Part shown: positions 1-9,579 of the stretch, piece by piece | How positions within the stretch are numbered: the stretch's first letter is position 1 | Layout of the letters: every line of letters begins with the position of its first letter | Assembly: GCF_900109955.1 (NCBI RefSeq) | Contig: NZ_FOJB01000001.1 | Location: 744,001 to 808,000 of the forward strand | DNA: 64,000 nucleotides | Reading direction: 5' to 3' | Source of the DNA: Aliiroseovarius sediminilitoris | GTDB taxonomy: Bacteria; Pseudomonadota; Alphaproteobacteria; Rhodobacterales; Rhodobacteraceae | Notes under the pieces: model-generated | Database searches by the model: none | What the model was told of the DNA's origin: nothing | Seen by the model: the letters and a program-made list of their open reading frames with translations, nothing else | Program-made: the position numbers and the translations under genes

Positions 1-2
1 GT

Positions 3-206
3 GTCCATCTTGGTGTTGAAGAGCTGTTCACACCCGCAAAGAAGGCTCATCCCGCTTTTCTGTGTGATGATCTGAACGCATTGGCACGAACGCTTGAAGC
101 AGCGGAGTTTCCTGTGCGCTGGGATGAAAAGCTCAGCGGTTTCAGGCGATTTTATACCGCCGACCCATTCGGAAATCGCATCGAGTTCCTGCGCTCCGAG
201 GATTGA
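3..206 (+). CDS. VOC (glyoxalase/bleomycin-resistance) family protein, C-terminal part
   Basis: This is the last 67 codons of a gene whose start lies before the window. The frame ends with a DPFGNRIEFL motif, the typical closing beta strand of vicinal-oxygen-chelate (VOC) proteins, in which the Glu of the IEF segment is commonly a metal ligand. The segment before it (FLCDDLNALARTLEAA) matches the usual helix of the second half-module. VOC proteins are small cytoplasmic metalloenzymes or binding proteins with varied substrates, so no substrate can be assigned. It ends 47 bp before dnaE on the same strand. Confidence 0.75.
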   Translation, partial: VHLGVEELFTPAKKAHPAFLCDDLNALARTLEAAEFPVRWDEKLSGFRRFYTADPFGNRIEFLRSED

Positions 207-253
207 TCGTTTCTGTGCTTCCCCCGTGCCGGGTGCTCGTCTAGTTTGACGGC

Positions 254-3200
254 ATGACGAAGCATCCCCGATTCATTCACCTGCGTGTGCACACCGAATA
301 CTCCCTGTTGGAAGGGGCCATTCCGGTCAAGACGCTGCCGGGCCTGTGTGCTGCTGCGGGGATGCCTGCGGTCGCCGTCACAGATACCAACAACATGTTC
401 TCTGCGCTTGAGTTTTCGGTGACGGCCGCTGGCGATGGTGTTCAGCCGATCATGGGGTGCCAGGTCGATGTGGCGTTCGACACGCCCGCCCCCGGCGAAA
501 AACCCCGCCCTGCCGCGCCGCTCGTTTTGTTGGCGCAGAATGAGCGTGGGTATGAAAACCTGATGAAGCTCAATTCCTGCCTCTATATCGACAAGGGCGC
601 AGAGCTGCCGCAGGTTCAGCTTGATGAACTGGAACGATATTCCGAGGGGTTGATCTGTTTGACGGGCGGATCGGAAGGGCCGGTGGGTCGGTTGTTGCAG
701 GATGGGCAACGTCCGAAAGCCGAGGCGCTGATGCGGCGGTTTCATGCATGTTACGGCGACCGCCTTTATGTCGAGTTGCAGCGCCATCCCGGCGAGGGTG
801 GGCAGACGACACAGGCCGAGCGCGCGACCGAGCAGGGCTTTGTCGAAATGGCATATGCGATGGGCATTCCGCTTGTTGCGACCAACGACGCCTATTTCCC
901 CAAGCAGAAGCTTTACGAGGCACATGACGCCCTGATTTGCATTAAAGAAGGCGCTTATGTTGACCAGCAGGAAGGCCGCCGTCGTCTGACGCCTCAGCAC
1001 TACTTCAAAAGCCCCGAAGAGATGATCACGCTGTTTGCCGATCTGCCCGAGGCGATTGACAACACCGTGGAAATAGCCCGCCGCTGTGCCTTCATGGCCT
1101 ATCGCCGCGACCCGATCCTGCCCAAGTTTGCCGATGACGAGGTCGAGGAACTGCGCCGTCAGGCCAATGAAGGGTTGCAGGGTCGACTGGCCGTGATCCC
1201 CCACGCGGTCAGCATCGAGGATTACCAGAAACGTCTGGATTTCGAGTTGGACATCATCGAGGGCATGGGTTTCCCCGGCTATTTCCTGATCGTGGCCGAT
1301 TTCATCAAATGGGCCAAGGATCACGAGATCCCCGTCGGTCCGGGCCGCGGTTCGGGGGCTGGCAGTCTGGTTGCCTATGCACTGACCATCACCGACCTTG
1401 ACCCCCTGCGCTATTCACTGTTGTTCGAACGGTTCCTGAACCCCGAGCGTGTGTCGATGCCCGACTTCGACATCGACTTCTGCATGGATCGTCGGGAAGA
1501 GGTGATCCGGTATGTGCAAGAGAAATACGGCCGCGACAAGGTGGGGCAAATCATCACCTTCGGCGCGCTTCTGTCCAAGGCCGCCGTGCGCGATGTGGGG
1601 CGGGTGTTGCAGATGCCTTACGGGCAGGTGGATCGCCTGTCCAAACTGATCCCTGTCGAAGGGGTGAAGCCTGTCTCGATCGAAAAGGCACTGGCGGAAG
1701 AGCCGCGCCTGCGCGAAGAAGCCCGCGCCGAAGAGGTTGTTGACCGGTTGCTGACCTATGGCCAGCAGGTGGAAGGGCTGTTGCGAAATGCTTCGACACA
1801 CGCCGCGGGTGTGGTGATTGGGGACAGGCCGCTGGACGCGCTGGTGCCACTGTATCAGGATCCCAAATCCGACATGCCCGCGACCCAGTTCAACATGAAA
1901 TGGGTTGAACAGGCGGGGCTGGTCAAGTTCGACTTTCTGGGGCTGAAAACACTGACCGTCATCCAGAATGCCGTGGACCTGATCCGCGGGCAGGGGCGTG
2001 ACATCCATATCAGCGCGAATGGTGACACGCTTTATGACCCGCCTGAAGGGACCGAGAACGAAATCAACACCATCCCGCTGGACGATGAAGCGACCTACAA
2101 ACTTTACGCTGCCGCCAAGACGGTCGCGGTGTTCCAGGTGGAATCCAGCGGCATGATGGACGCGCTTCGCCGCATGAAGCCGACCTGTATCGAAGATATC
2201 GTGGCGCTGGTTGCGCTGTATCGCCCCGGCCCGATGGAGAACATTCCCACCTATTGCGAGGTCAAAAACGGGCTGCGCGAAATCGAAAGCGTCCACCCCC
2301 TGATCGACCATATCCTTGAGGAAACGCAGGGTATTATCGTTTATCAGGAACAGGTGATGCAGATCGCGCAGGTCATGGCGGGGTATTCCCTTGGCGGCGC
2401 CGACCTTCTGCGCCGCGCCATGGGTAAAAAGATCAAAGAGGCGATGGACGCCGAACGCCCGAAATTCGAAAAAGGGGCGGCGGAAAACGGTGTGGATGCC
2501 AAGAAAGCGTCCGAGGTGTTCGACCTTCTGGAAAAATTCGCCAACTACGGCTTCAATAAATCCCACGCTGCTGCCTATGCCGTGGTCAGCTATCAAACCG
2601 CATGGCTGAAAGCGAACCACCCGGTCGAGTTCATGGCTGGTGTGATGAACTGCGATATCCACCTGACCGACAAGCTGTCCGTCTATGCCCACGAAGTCCG
2701 CCGGGGGATGGAGATCGAGATCGTGCCGCCCTGCGTCAATCGCTCGCTTGAGACATTCAGTGTCGACGGTGCGCGCGTGGTCTATGGGCTGGGGGCGTTG
2801 AAGAACGTGGGTATCGAGGCGATGAAGCTGGTCGTCGAAGGCCGCAAGGTGGACGGGGTCGACAAGCCCTTCGCCACGCTTTTTGATTTCGCCCGCCGCG
2901 TTGACCTGAAAAGGGTCGGCAAACGGCCGATGGAAATGCTGGCTCGTGCCGGTGCCTTCGATCAGTTGGACCCGAACCGTCGCCGCGTGTTCGACAGCCT
3001 TGATGCGCTGGTCAGCTATTCGGCGGCGATCCACGAACAGCGCGCGTCAAACCAGGTGTCCCTGTTTGGCGAGGCGGGCGACGACCTGCCCGAACCGCGT
3101 CTGTCTCCGGTTGGGGATTGGCTGCCGAATGAGCGTCTTGCCGAAGAACACAAGGCAATCGGCTTCTATCTGTCCGGCCATCCGCTGGATGACTATCTGC

Positions 3201-3775
3201 CCGCGTTGAAACGCAAGGGCATCATGACGCTGAAAGAGCTGCGTGACAAGGCCGAACGGTCTGGCGCCGCCGTTGGCAAGGTGGCCGTCAATGTCAGCGG
3301 TTTGCAGGCCCGCAAATCCGCCCGCGGCAACCAGTTCTTCCGCCTGAACATCGACGACCCTACCGAACAGGTGTCGGGTATTCTGCTGTTTGCCGATGAT
3401 TTTGAAGCCTGCCGGAAGGTCTTTGATGAAACGATGCAGGTGGTGATGCAGCTTGAAGGCCGGTTCGAGGAAGGTCAGTTCGATCCGCGCGGTCGGTCTG
3501 TCGCGCCGTTGGACGCGGTGATTGCTGACGCTGGCGGAATGGCGCTGAAGCTCTATCTTGACCAGCCGGACACGCTGACACAGGTTGCCAACCTATTGAA
3601 AGCTGCGGCTGAGAAGACGCGGAATGTTCGACCCGGAGAGGTTTCGGTCTGCCTGATGGACCCGTCCCTGCCGGGCGAGGTCGAGATGACACTGGGCCAA
3701 TCCTTCCCGCTGAATCCGCAGATAAAGGGCGCGCTGAAATCACTAACCGGCGTGATTGACGTGGAAGAGGTTTAG
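254..3775 (+). CDS. dnaE: DNA polymerase III subunit alpha
   Basis: Catalytic subunit of the replicative DNA polymerase III holoenzyme, 1173 residues, the normal length for alphaproteobacterial DnaE1. It opens with a PHP domain (RFIHLRVHTEYSLLEG near residue 5). The polymerase active-site motif PDFDIDF is at residues 403-409 and carries catalytic aspartates. A C-terminal OB-fold segment lies around residue 1010-1080. The length and PHP start fit replicative DnaE better than the shorter error-prone DnaE2, and no imuA or imuB gene is adjacent. The ATG at 254 is the first in-frame start of the conserved N terminus. The reading frame is intact. Confidence 0.97.
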   Translation: MTKHPRFIHLRVHTEYSLLEGAIPVKTLPGLCAAAGMPAVAVTDTNNMFSALEFSVTAAGDGVQPIMGCQVDVAFDTPAPGEKPRPAAPLVLLAQNERGYENLMKLNSCLYIDKGAELPQVQLDELERYSEGLICLTGGSEGPVGRLLQDGQRPKAEALMRRFHACYGDRLYVELQRHPGEGGQTTQAERATEQGFVEMAYAMGIPLVATNDAYFPKQKLYEAHDALICIKEGAYVDQQEGRRRLTPQHYFKSPEEMITLFADLPEAIDNTVEIARRCAFMAYRRDPILPKFADDEVEELRRQANEGLQGRLAVIPHAVSIEDYQKRLDFELDIIEGMGFPGYFLIVADFIKWAKDHEIPVGPGRGSGAGSLVAYALTITDLDPLRYSLLFERFLNPERVSMPDFDIDFCMDRREEVIRYVQEKYGRDKVGQIITFGALLSKAAVRDVGRVLQMPYGQVDRLSKLIPVEGVKPVSIEKALAEEPRLREEARAEEVVDRLLTYGQQVEGLLRNASTHAAGVVIGDRPLDALVPLYQDPKSDMPATQFNMKWVEQAGLVKFDFLGLKTLTVIQNAVDLIRGQGRDIHISANGDTLYDPPEGTENEINTIPLDDEATYKLYAAAKTVAVFQVESSGMMDALRRMKPTCIEDIVALVALYRPGPMENIPTYCEVKNGLREIESVHPLIDHILEETQGIIVYQEQVMQIAQVMAGYSLGGADLLRRAMGKKIKEAMDAERPKFEKGAAENGVDAKKASEVFDLLEKFANYGFNKSHAAAYAVVSYQTAWLKANHPVEFMAGVMNCDIHLTDKLSVYAHEVRRGMEIEIVPPCVNRSLETFSVDGARVVYGLGALKNVGIEAMKLVVEGRKVDGVDKPFATLFDFARRVDLKRVGKRPMEMLARAGAFDQLDPNRRRVFDSLDALVSYSAAIHEQRASNQVSLFGEAGDDLPEPRLSPVGDWLPNERLAEEHKAIGFYLSGHPLDDYLPALKRKGIMTLKELRDKAERSGAAVGKVAVNVSGLQARKSARGNQFFRLNIDDPTEQVSGILLFADDFEACRKVFDETMQVVMQLEGRFEEGQFDPRGRSVAPLDAVIADAGGMALKLYLDQPDTLTQVANLLKAAAEKTRNVRPGEVSVCLMDPSLPGEVEMTLGQSFPLNPQIKGALKSLTGVIDVEEV

Positions 3776-4775
3776 GATCCTTGCCGCGATGCGCGTTTGT
3801 CCCCGCGCGATTAGGTGACGGCTGTCACGCGGGTCCAGGATTGTGTGTTTGCCATAGCCCCTGATCTGACCTGTGCAGATTGGAGGCGGTCGGTTTGCCG
3901 GGTGGCCATTCGGTGAACTGGTGGCGGGCCGGCGCGCGGGCGCCAGGATGACCTGAAGCCTTTGGCTTTGCGGTCGAAAGATATCTCGCCACCCGCCACG
4001 CCATATGTTCGGCCATCCGAACGCATCATTGCCTTTGACGACGCCAATTGTTGCCGGAGGATCGGCAGATGGTGATCGACGACGCCCCGTCGGCAATCTG
4101 GAAACGGCATTCGCCATCTGTGAAGCCTCCGGGGGCGATGAACGGCATGTCATGGCTTGCTATGCCAGCGTCAGATTGCCGGTGGATCATGCGCACGGCT
4201 CCGGAACACGCAGTTTCGCGCCTCGCACCTATTGCGGTGGCGAACAAAGCGGTGCGGAGCATCTGGGCAATACTCACCAAGGAAACATACTACCGCCAAG
4301 CCGCAGCGCAGAAGGAGCCGAACAACCCCGAATTGCAAGACGAATGCCATGATGGCACGTGCGGTCATCCTGGACCCTGGGGACCCGAGCTTTGTCCTGA
4401 ACTTTCAGCTTCGCGTTGCCGATTGGGACCAAGGTCACGGAACCCATCAAGGCCAGCGGCAATACCAAAAGGTCGCGATCAATGGCCGGACACAGGACTG
4501 TAATGACCAGCCGCGCAATCAACGCATTTTTCTTTTGCAATGCAGACGCCATCCACACAGGAGAAAGCGGGCTTTCGCGCGAGTGGTTCGAATTGGTGCT
4601 TTCCGATTTGAGATGCCGTTCGTCGAGGATTCTGACCGGGGCTTTGACGGCCCGGCTTGTCCGATCATTTCCGAATTGTTTGCCAAGCGGTTGTTTCCTG
4701 GTCGCGTTCATTCAAACGATCCATTGAATCGCGCTCTTTCGGCAGAGAATCGTGTTAATGTGCTAATCTTTCAAA
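3776..4775. other. Decayed 1 kb region without an intact gene
   Basis: Between dnaE and the LuxR-type gene there is no frame that looks like a complete protein. Open frames on both strands have compositions typical of antisense shadows, and none has a convincing ribosome binding site. The only recognisable trace is an IS110-like transposase scrap near 4213-4311. The region reads as degenerate DNA left by past insertion and deletion. Confidence 0.6.
4213..4311 (+). pseudogene. Remnant of an IS110-family transposase C terminus
   Basis: About 33 codons in one plus-strand frame read ...[14 protein letters not shown] then [15 protein letters not shown]. This pattern (a hydrophobic strand, ANK, basic residue, WAIL, then YR) resembles the extreme C terminus of IS110-family transposases, whose usual form is ALANKxARxxWAL followed by YR. 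Nothing upstream in the same frame matches the catalytic DEDD or the Ser-containing transposase domain, and no element ends were found. It is therefore a scrap, not an active element. The assignment rests on a short match by eye and could be coincidence. Confidence 0.4.
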
Positions 4776-6395
4776 ATGCCCAAGTCAGACGCCTGTCAGG
4801 ATGCTCGAAACGCGTATGCCGCACGCCAGTGGCGCGCGTCGTATGGCTTGTTTTCGGCTGCCCACCACGAGGTTCCGTTGGTATCCGACGACTTGCGGCG
4901 CTTTGCCGCCGCGGCCTATCTTATCGGTGAGGAACGCGAGGCGCTGGAGCTTTGGACGCGGCTGCATCAGGAATGCGCGATTCACGGCAAGACTGACGCT
5001 GCTGCGCGATGGGCGTTCTGGATCGGGTTGTTTCACTTGCTTGCTGGCCGGGCCAGCCAGGCTGGCGGCTGGTGCGCGCGTGCCCGGAGACTGCTTCCGT
5101 CTGGAGGGTCCGAAGGCCCGGCGGCAGGTTACGGCAAGATCATCGACGGCCTGATGGGCTTGGATGGCGCGCCGCCGATCCAGCGCTTCGACGCGGCCAT
5201 AGATATTGCTGCAAGGTTCGATGACCAGGACCTGCTTGCCATCGGTTTGCTGTCTCGCGGGCAGGCTCTGATCCGCAGCGATTCAGTGACCGAGGGGGTT
5301 GATTTGCTTGATGAGGCGATGGTCACGGTTACGGCGGGGCGCGTGGCCCCGGTTCTTGCCGGGGTGGTTTACTGCGCCGTGATCCTGACTTGCCAGAGCG
5401 TCTTCGATCTTGAGCGCGCAGTCCAATGGACCCGCGAACTCGACGCTTGGTGCGCGACGCAGCCCGACCTTGTGCCGTATCGCGGCCAATGCCTCGTGCA
5501 CCGGTCCGAGTTGCTGATGATGGAAGGGGATTGGGCCGCCGCCGAGCGCGAGGCCGACAAGGCGCTGGATCACCTTGGTGCCTCTTCCGAAATGGTCGTG
5601 GGCCGAGCCTTATATCAACGCGGCGAGATCTTTCGGCTTCGCGGCGCATTCGGTCCAGCGGCAGAGATGTACCGCGAGGCCGATCTGCGCGGTTTCCCGC
5701 CGCAGCCCGGCGCGGCGCTCCTGTTGCTTGTCCAAGGCAGAAATTGCGAGGCAGCTGAAGCCTTGCAGACTGCGCTGGAGGCATCAGGGGGCACCGAACG
5801 CCGCCTGCTCCTGCTCGGACCCTTGGTCGAAACGCTGGTGTCTGCGGGCAAACTGGCGCCTGCACGACCCCATGCCGAGGACCTGACCGAACAGGCCGCT
5901 CACCTCGGCGCGCCGCTTCTCGAGGCCACGGCACTCGATGCCACGGGTCGCCTGCTTCTGGCCGAGCGCAAGCCGCAGGCTGCGCGCAGCATCCTGCGCG
6001 AGGCCCTGATGATCTGGCAGCGGCTTGCATGCCCCTATCGTGCAGCCCTGACTCGCAGGATGCTGGGCGAGGCTCACTTAGCCCTTGCCGAAACCGCAGC
6101 GGCGCGGGCTGACATCGCGGCGGCGCACGAGGTCTTCGTTCGCCTGGGGGCCGAACCCGACGCCGCACTGGCAGCGGCGCTGCTGGTGAACGGCCGGGAC
6201 ACCGGCGGGCTGACGGCGCGGGAAGTGGAGGTTCTGGCGCGGGTGGCGGCGGGTGAGACAAACCGTCAAATCGCGACGGCGCTCGCGATCAGCGAACATA
6301 CGGTTGCCCGACATCTCAGCAACATTTTCGACAAAACCGGCACCGGCAACCGGACAGAGGCGAGCATCTACGCGCAGAAAGGGGGCCTCGTCTGA
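4776..6395 (+). CDS. LuxR-type regulator with N-terminal TPR-like repeats
   Basis: A 539-residue protein whose last 62 residues (478-539) form a LuxR/GerE helix-turn-helix: [20 protein letters not shown], then the recognition helix region [13 protein letters not shown]. The preceding ~470 residues are Ala- and Leu-rich helical repeats of the TPR type (for example [22 protein letters not shown]). No nucleotide-binding P-loop or response-regulator receiver domain is visible. It probably senses a partner protein or small ligand through the repeat superhelix and controls transcription. The SAM-dependent methyltransferase gene follows on the same strand 121 bp later, a pairing that suggests a shared function. 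Its ligand and targets are unknown. The start at 4776 lacks a strong ribosome site, so the exact start is uncertain. Confidence 0.8.
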   Translation: MPKSDACQDARNAYAARQWRASYGLFSAAHHEVPLVSDDLRRFAAAAYLIGEEREALELWTRLHQECAIHGKTDAAARWAFWIGLFHLLAGRASQAGGWCARARRLLPSGGSEGPAAGYGKIIDGLMGLDGAPPIQRFDAAIDIAARFDDQDLLAIGLLSRGQALIRSDSVTEGVDLLDEAMVTVTAGRVAPVLAGVVYCAVILTCQSVFDLERAVQWTRELDAWCATQPDLVPYRGQCLVHRSELLMMEGDWAAAEREADKALDHLGASSEMVVGRALYQRGEIFRLRGAFGPAAEMYREADLRGFPPQPGAALLLLVQGRNCEAAEALQTALEASGGTERRLLLLGPLVETLVSAGKLAPARPHAEDLTEQAAHLGAPLLEATALDATGRLLLAERKPQAARSILREALMIWQRLACPYRAALTRRMLGEAHLALAETAAARADIAAAHEVFVRLGAEPDAALAAALLVNGRDTGGLTAREVEVLARVAAGETNRQIATALAISEHTVARHLSNIFDKTGTGNRTEASIYAQKGGLV

Positions 6396-6516
6396 CGCCC
6401 GGCATGGTCAGATCTGACCATGTCGAACAACTCCGCGCGTGGTTCATTCAGGCGATGCGCACAGGCCGCCTCGTATCTACCCTTTTCCTTGTCCGCAATC
6501 GACGGGGAGTAAAACC

Positions 6517-7329
6517 ATGATCTTGAACCAGACCCCAAATGACACTGTCGTCCCCGGCCCCCCGGCCTACGAACGCTATTTCGTGTCCGCCATCGGCCAA
6601 CCGATCGCGGAAGATCTGATTGCCGCGGCACAGCTTCAGCCCGGCGAGCAGGTGCTTGATGTCGCCTGCGGGACGGGCATCGTCGCGCGCCTTGCTGCCC
6701 GCCACGTCGCGCCCACCGGCACAGTGACCGGTGCCGACATCAACCCGGGGATGATCGCCGAGGCGAAAAGGGCGTGCGAGGATTTTCCGAACATCGACTG
6801 GCACGAAGCGGATGCAGCCGCCCTGCCGATGCCGGACGACAGTTTCGACGTCGTCCTATGTCAGATGGGGCTTCAATTCTTTCCGGCCAAGTTGCCAACA
6901 CTGAAGGAGATGCGCAGAGTCCTGCGACCGGGTGGGCGGGTTCTTGTCAACACGCCAGGGCCAATGCCCGCGTTGTTTTCCGTGATCCGCGACGCCGTGT
7001 CCAGGTATGTGGGCCCCAAGTCGGCGGGTTTCCTGGACGCCGTCTTCTCGGTTCACGATCCCGACGAATACACGGAACTTTTGCGCAGCGCCGGATTTCG
7101 CCATATGAACGTGCGCCGGGCCGAGAAGGCCCTCGAACTGCCGCCGCCCGGCGACTTCCTGTGGCAATACCTGCAAAGTACGCCGATTGGCGCTGACGTT
7201 TTCAACAAGACCGACGCCGACGAACGCGCCACATTGGAAGCGCATGTTCGGAAAGGTTGCCGCCAATTCGAAACGGGCAGTGGTATGAAGCTACAAGTCG
7301 GTCTGACGACCGCTGCGGCTCGAAAATAG
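6517..7329 (+). CDS. Class I SAM-dependent methyltransferase (UbiE/Methyltransf_11 type)
   Basis: A 270-residue soluble methyltransferase. Motif I, the glycine-rich SAM-binding loop VLDVACGTGIVARLA, lies at about residues 46-60. It is followed by the acidic end of strand beta2 (TGADINPGM) and by motif IV-like DVVLCQMGLQFF. The ATG at 6517 is chosen over an upstream in-frame codon because GGGGAG precedes it by 7 bases and the conserved domain starts shortly after. Substrates of this broad family range from quinones to small toxins, so none is assigned. It lies directly behind the LuxR-type regulator and is probably controlled by it. Confidence 0.85.
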   Translation: MILNQTPNDTVVPGPPAYERYFVSAIGQPIAEDLIAAAQLQPGEQVLDVACGTGIVARLAARHVAPTGTVTGADINPGMIAEAKRACEDFPNIDWHEADAAALPMPDDSFDVVLCQMGLQFFPAKLPTLKEMRRVLRPGGRVLVNTPGPMPALFSVIRDAVSRYVGPKSAGFLDAVFSVHDPDEYTELLRSAGFRHMNVRRAEKALELPPPGDFLWQYLQSTPIGADVFNKTDADERATLEAHVRKGCRQFETGSGMKLQVGLTTAAARK

Positions 7330-7503
7330 TGGTGCGGGCAGCCAAACCCGGGGTGAAAAGTATCGGCACGCCGGAGCAAACCAACCGATCAGCCAAGAGC
7401 CGGTCTGAGTTTTTGTGCCAGTCGTGGCTTGTTGTAGAATCTCACAGTCAGGGCTCTCTGTGACCACTGACCCAGTATCGATCCATGACCGATCTAAAGA
7501 GGT

Positions 7504-7522
7504 GAACGGCATGATGCCGTTC
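7504..7522. repeat. Perfect 19 bp palindrome
   Basis: GAACGGCAT, one central G, then ATGCCGTTC: two 9 bp arms that are exact reverse complements. A one-base centre cannot form an RNA hairpin loop without losing pairs, so a dimeric protein binding site or a recombination half-site fits better than a terminator. It lies about 175 bp downstream of the methyltransferase stop and 440 bp from the end of the convergent phosphate transporter gene. Confidence 0.45.
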
Positions 7523-7920
7523 GTCCTGTGTTCAAAAGTCGATCTTTTCCGCGGCGCTCAGGGTGTCTTCAAGTTCGACACCGAGACACCGCACCGTGCT
7601 GTCTCTCTTGGTGTGTCCAGGAAGAAGTTGGGTCGCGCGAAGATCGTCTGTTCTCCGGTCGTTCAACGCAGCCTTTGTGCGCTGAATCGGATGCGTGCCA
7701 TATGCGCCCTAGCTTGCATACGTCTGCCTTGCGATCTGGCTACGCGTCGCGGATTCGTTCATCTTTGCTGACATAGGTGGTGCAAGGGTTGGTCCGTTCC
7801 GCAAGAAGAGATCGCTGTTTTTGTTGCTGGTGCTGCCGGTGCGCTCCTGACAAAGCGTTATGGGCTGCGGTGTCCAATGAGCCTTTCGTCGGTGTCGGAT
7901 GTTGATCGAAGCGACATGTT

Positions 7921-7943
7921 AGATATTTGTTGCCAGAAGAAAC
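7921..7943 (-). repeat. Eroded core of the dispersed structured repeat (copy E)
   Basis: On the minus strand this reads GTTTCTTCTGGC, then AACAAATATCT, against the family pattern TTTCTTCTGGCC, two variable bases, AAATATCC. The family's following TGGGGTGAG and the triloop stem-loops are absent, so this is a vestige. It starts 20 bp past the stop codon of the minus-strand phosphate transporter, in the same orientation as that gene. This placement matches copies A, C and D. Confidence 0.5.
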
Positions 7944-7963
7944 CCGTAGGCTTGGGTCGGTGA

Positions 7964-9445
7964 TCAGGACACGATTGTATTCAAAACGAAAAAGATGATC
8001 GCTGACATGATCGCCGCTGCGGGCACGGTGATGACCCAGGCCGCCACGATGGTCATGAAATGCGAACGGCGCACCAGTTTGCGGCGGCGGCGTTCCTCGG
8101 GGGCGATGCGTTTGATTTCGGGCCGCGCGGCGGAAGAACGACGCAGGCGGCGTTCCATGTGAAACTCGCGATAGAAGCCGACGCCGAAGACACCGCCGAC
8201 CGCGATGTGGGTCGAACTGACCGGCAGGCCCAGCCAGCTAGCGATAATAACAGTGATCGCGGCGGACAAGGCGACGCAATAGGCGCGCATCGGGTTCAGC
8301 TTGGTGATTTGGCTGCCGACCATGCGGATCAGTTTCGGGCCGAACAGCATCAGGCCGAAGCTGATGCCGAAGGCCCCGATGACCATGACCCAGGTTGGGA
8401 TCGAGACTTTATCCGCGAAGTCGCCCACGCTTTCCACGTGCACGATGGCGGCCAGCGGGCCAACCGCATTGGCCACGTCATTTGCACCATGGGCAAAGGA
8501 CAGAAGGGCGGCCGAGAAAATCAGCGGCAGGGCGAACAGCGTTTTCAGGGATTTGGTGCGGTTCTCAAGCCCTTCGGCCTGGCGGGCGATCAGCGGCGCA
8601 GTGATGACATAAGCGACGGCTCCAACGCCCGCCCCGATCAGCAGGGCAGTGCCCAAGTCGATTTTAACAACCTTTTTCAATCCTTTGATCGACAGGTATG
8701 CACCGAAGGCTGCCGCCATAATGCCGATCAGCACCGGAACCCAGCGTTTCGCGGCGGCGATCTTGTCGTCTTGATAGATGATCTTGTGCTTGATCAGCGC
8801 CAGAAACAGCGCGGCAATCGCGCCGCCCATAACCGGTGAAATGACCCAGGATGCGGCGATCTTGCCCATGGTAGACCAGTTGACCGCGGCGAACCCGGCA
8901 GCGGCGATGCCTGCGCCCATTACGCCTCCCACAACAGAATGTGTGGTCGAAACCGGCGCCCCGACCCAAGTGGCAAGGTTTACCCACAAGGCTGATGAGA
9001 TCAGCGCCGCCATCATCGCCCAGACGAAAACGCGGGATTGGTCAAAACCCGACGGGTCAATGATGCCCTTCGAGATGGTCGAGACCACGTCGCCACCCGC
9101 CAGCAGTGCGCCAGCGCTTTCAAAAATGATCGCGATGACAATTGCGCCGCCCATGGTCAGGGCATTGGCGCCGACGGCTGGCCCCATATTGTTGGCCACG
9201 TCATTTGCCCCGATGTTTAGCGCCATATACGCGCCAAAGGCGGCGGCGATAACGACCACGAGCGAGGTCGGCGATTGACCAAAGAATACGGCGGCGCCAA
9301 GGGCCGCAATGACGATGAACGCAAGTGCGACGCCCATACCGACCAAGGGCCGCGAGACATATTGCGTGGCGTATTCGACCTGGCTGATCCGGTTCAGGTC
9401 TTTATCCAGTGTTTTCCACTGGCTGCCGCGTTTTTCTGCGCCCAT
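7964..9445 (-). CDS. pit: Inorganic phosphate transporter, Pit family
   Basis: A 493-residue integral inner-membrane protein of the PiT/PHO4 family, which imports phosphate (usually as a neutral metal-phosphate) coupled to protons or sodium. Both copies of the family signature are visible: GANDVANNMGPAVGA near residue 79 and GANDVANAVGPLAA near residue 320, reflecting the internal duplication. Many hydrophobic segments fill the chain, and a basic cytoplasmic loop (ERRLRRSSAARPEIKR) lies before the last membrane span. The length is at the high end for the family. There is no adjacent PhoU-like (DUF47) partner gene. A Nudix hydrolase gene lies upstream on the same strand, 134 bp away. Confidence 0.93.
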   Translation of the reverse strand: MGAEKRGSQWKTLDKDLNRISQVEYATQYVSRPLVGMGVALAFIVIAALGAAVFFGQSPTSLVVVIAAAFGAYMALNIGANDVANNMGPAVGANALTMGGAIVIAIIFESAGALLAGGDVVSTISKGIIDPSGFDQSRVFVWAMMAALISSALWVNLATWVGAPVSTTHSVVGGVMGAGIAAAGFAAVNWSTMGKIAASWVISPVMGGAIAALFLALIKHKIIYQDDKIAAAKRWVPVLIGIMAAAFGAYLSIKGLKKVVKIDLGTALLIGAGVGAVAYVITAPLIARQAEGLENRTKSLKTLFALPLIFSAALLSFAHGANDVANAVGPLAAIVHVESVGDFADKVSIPTWVMVIGAFGISFGLMLFGPKLIRMVGSQITKLNPMRAYCVALSAAITVIIASWLGLPVSSTHIAVGGVFGVGFYREFHMERRLRRSSAARPEIKRIAPEERRRRKLVRRSHFMTIVAAWVITVPAAAIMSAIIFFVLNTIVS

Positions 9446-9579
9446 CCTTAGCCCCCTGGCTCGCGTGCTGTCATGTGGCTGACGCTCAGCCGTTACATTT
9501 CAGCGCATGCGCTAGACTGTCAGGGCAGCGATTGCAACAGATTCGAGCCATCTCGGCCAGAGGTGCAGGGAAGTGTGGC

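Larger units (their letters stand above)
7330..7963. other. Non-coding or decayed interval before the phosphate transporter
   Basis: A 634 bp stretch with no convincing gene on either strand. The open frames present (for example around 7415-7771) have no recognisable motif. It contains a perfect 19 bp palindrome at 7504-7522 and, near its right edge, an eroded copy of the core of the dispersed repeat found elsewhere in this window (7921-7943). With the 3776-4775 region it brackets the regulator-methyltransferase pair in low-information DNA. Confidence 0.55.

Noticed and set aside
1415-3034. A 539-codon minus-strand open frame opposite dnaE (and similar long frames opposite ABC exporter, metK, miaB and aroA)
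   Set aside because: These mirror the codon bias of the plus-strand genes, are rich in His, Arg and Gln, show no family motif, and lie fully within well-supported genes.
4157-4930. A 257-codon plus-strand open frame overlapping the LuxR-type gene start
   Set aside because: Composition is rich in Arg, Cys and Gln like an out-of-frame reading. It overlaps the real gene by about 155 bp and has no recognisable domain.
9466-9485. Pho-box-like CTGTCAT, GTGG, CTGACGC upstream of the phosphate transporter
   Set aside because: The second half-site matches only partly, and the orientation is opposite to the transporter gene. Not strong enough to annotate as a PhoB site.
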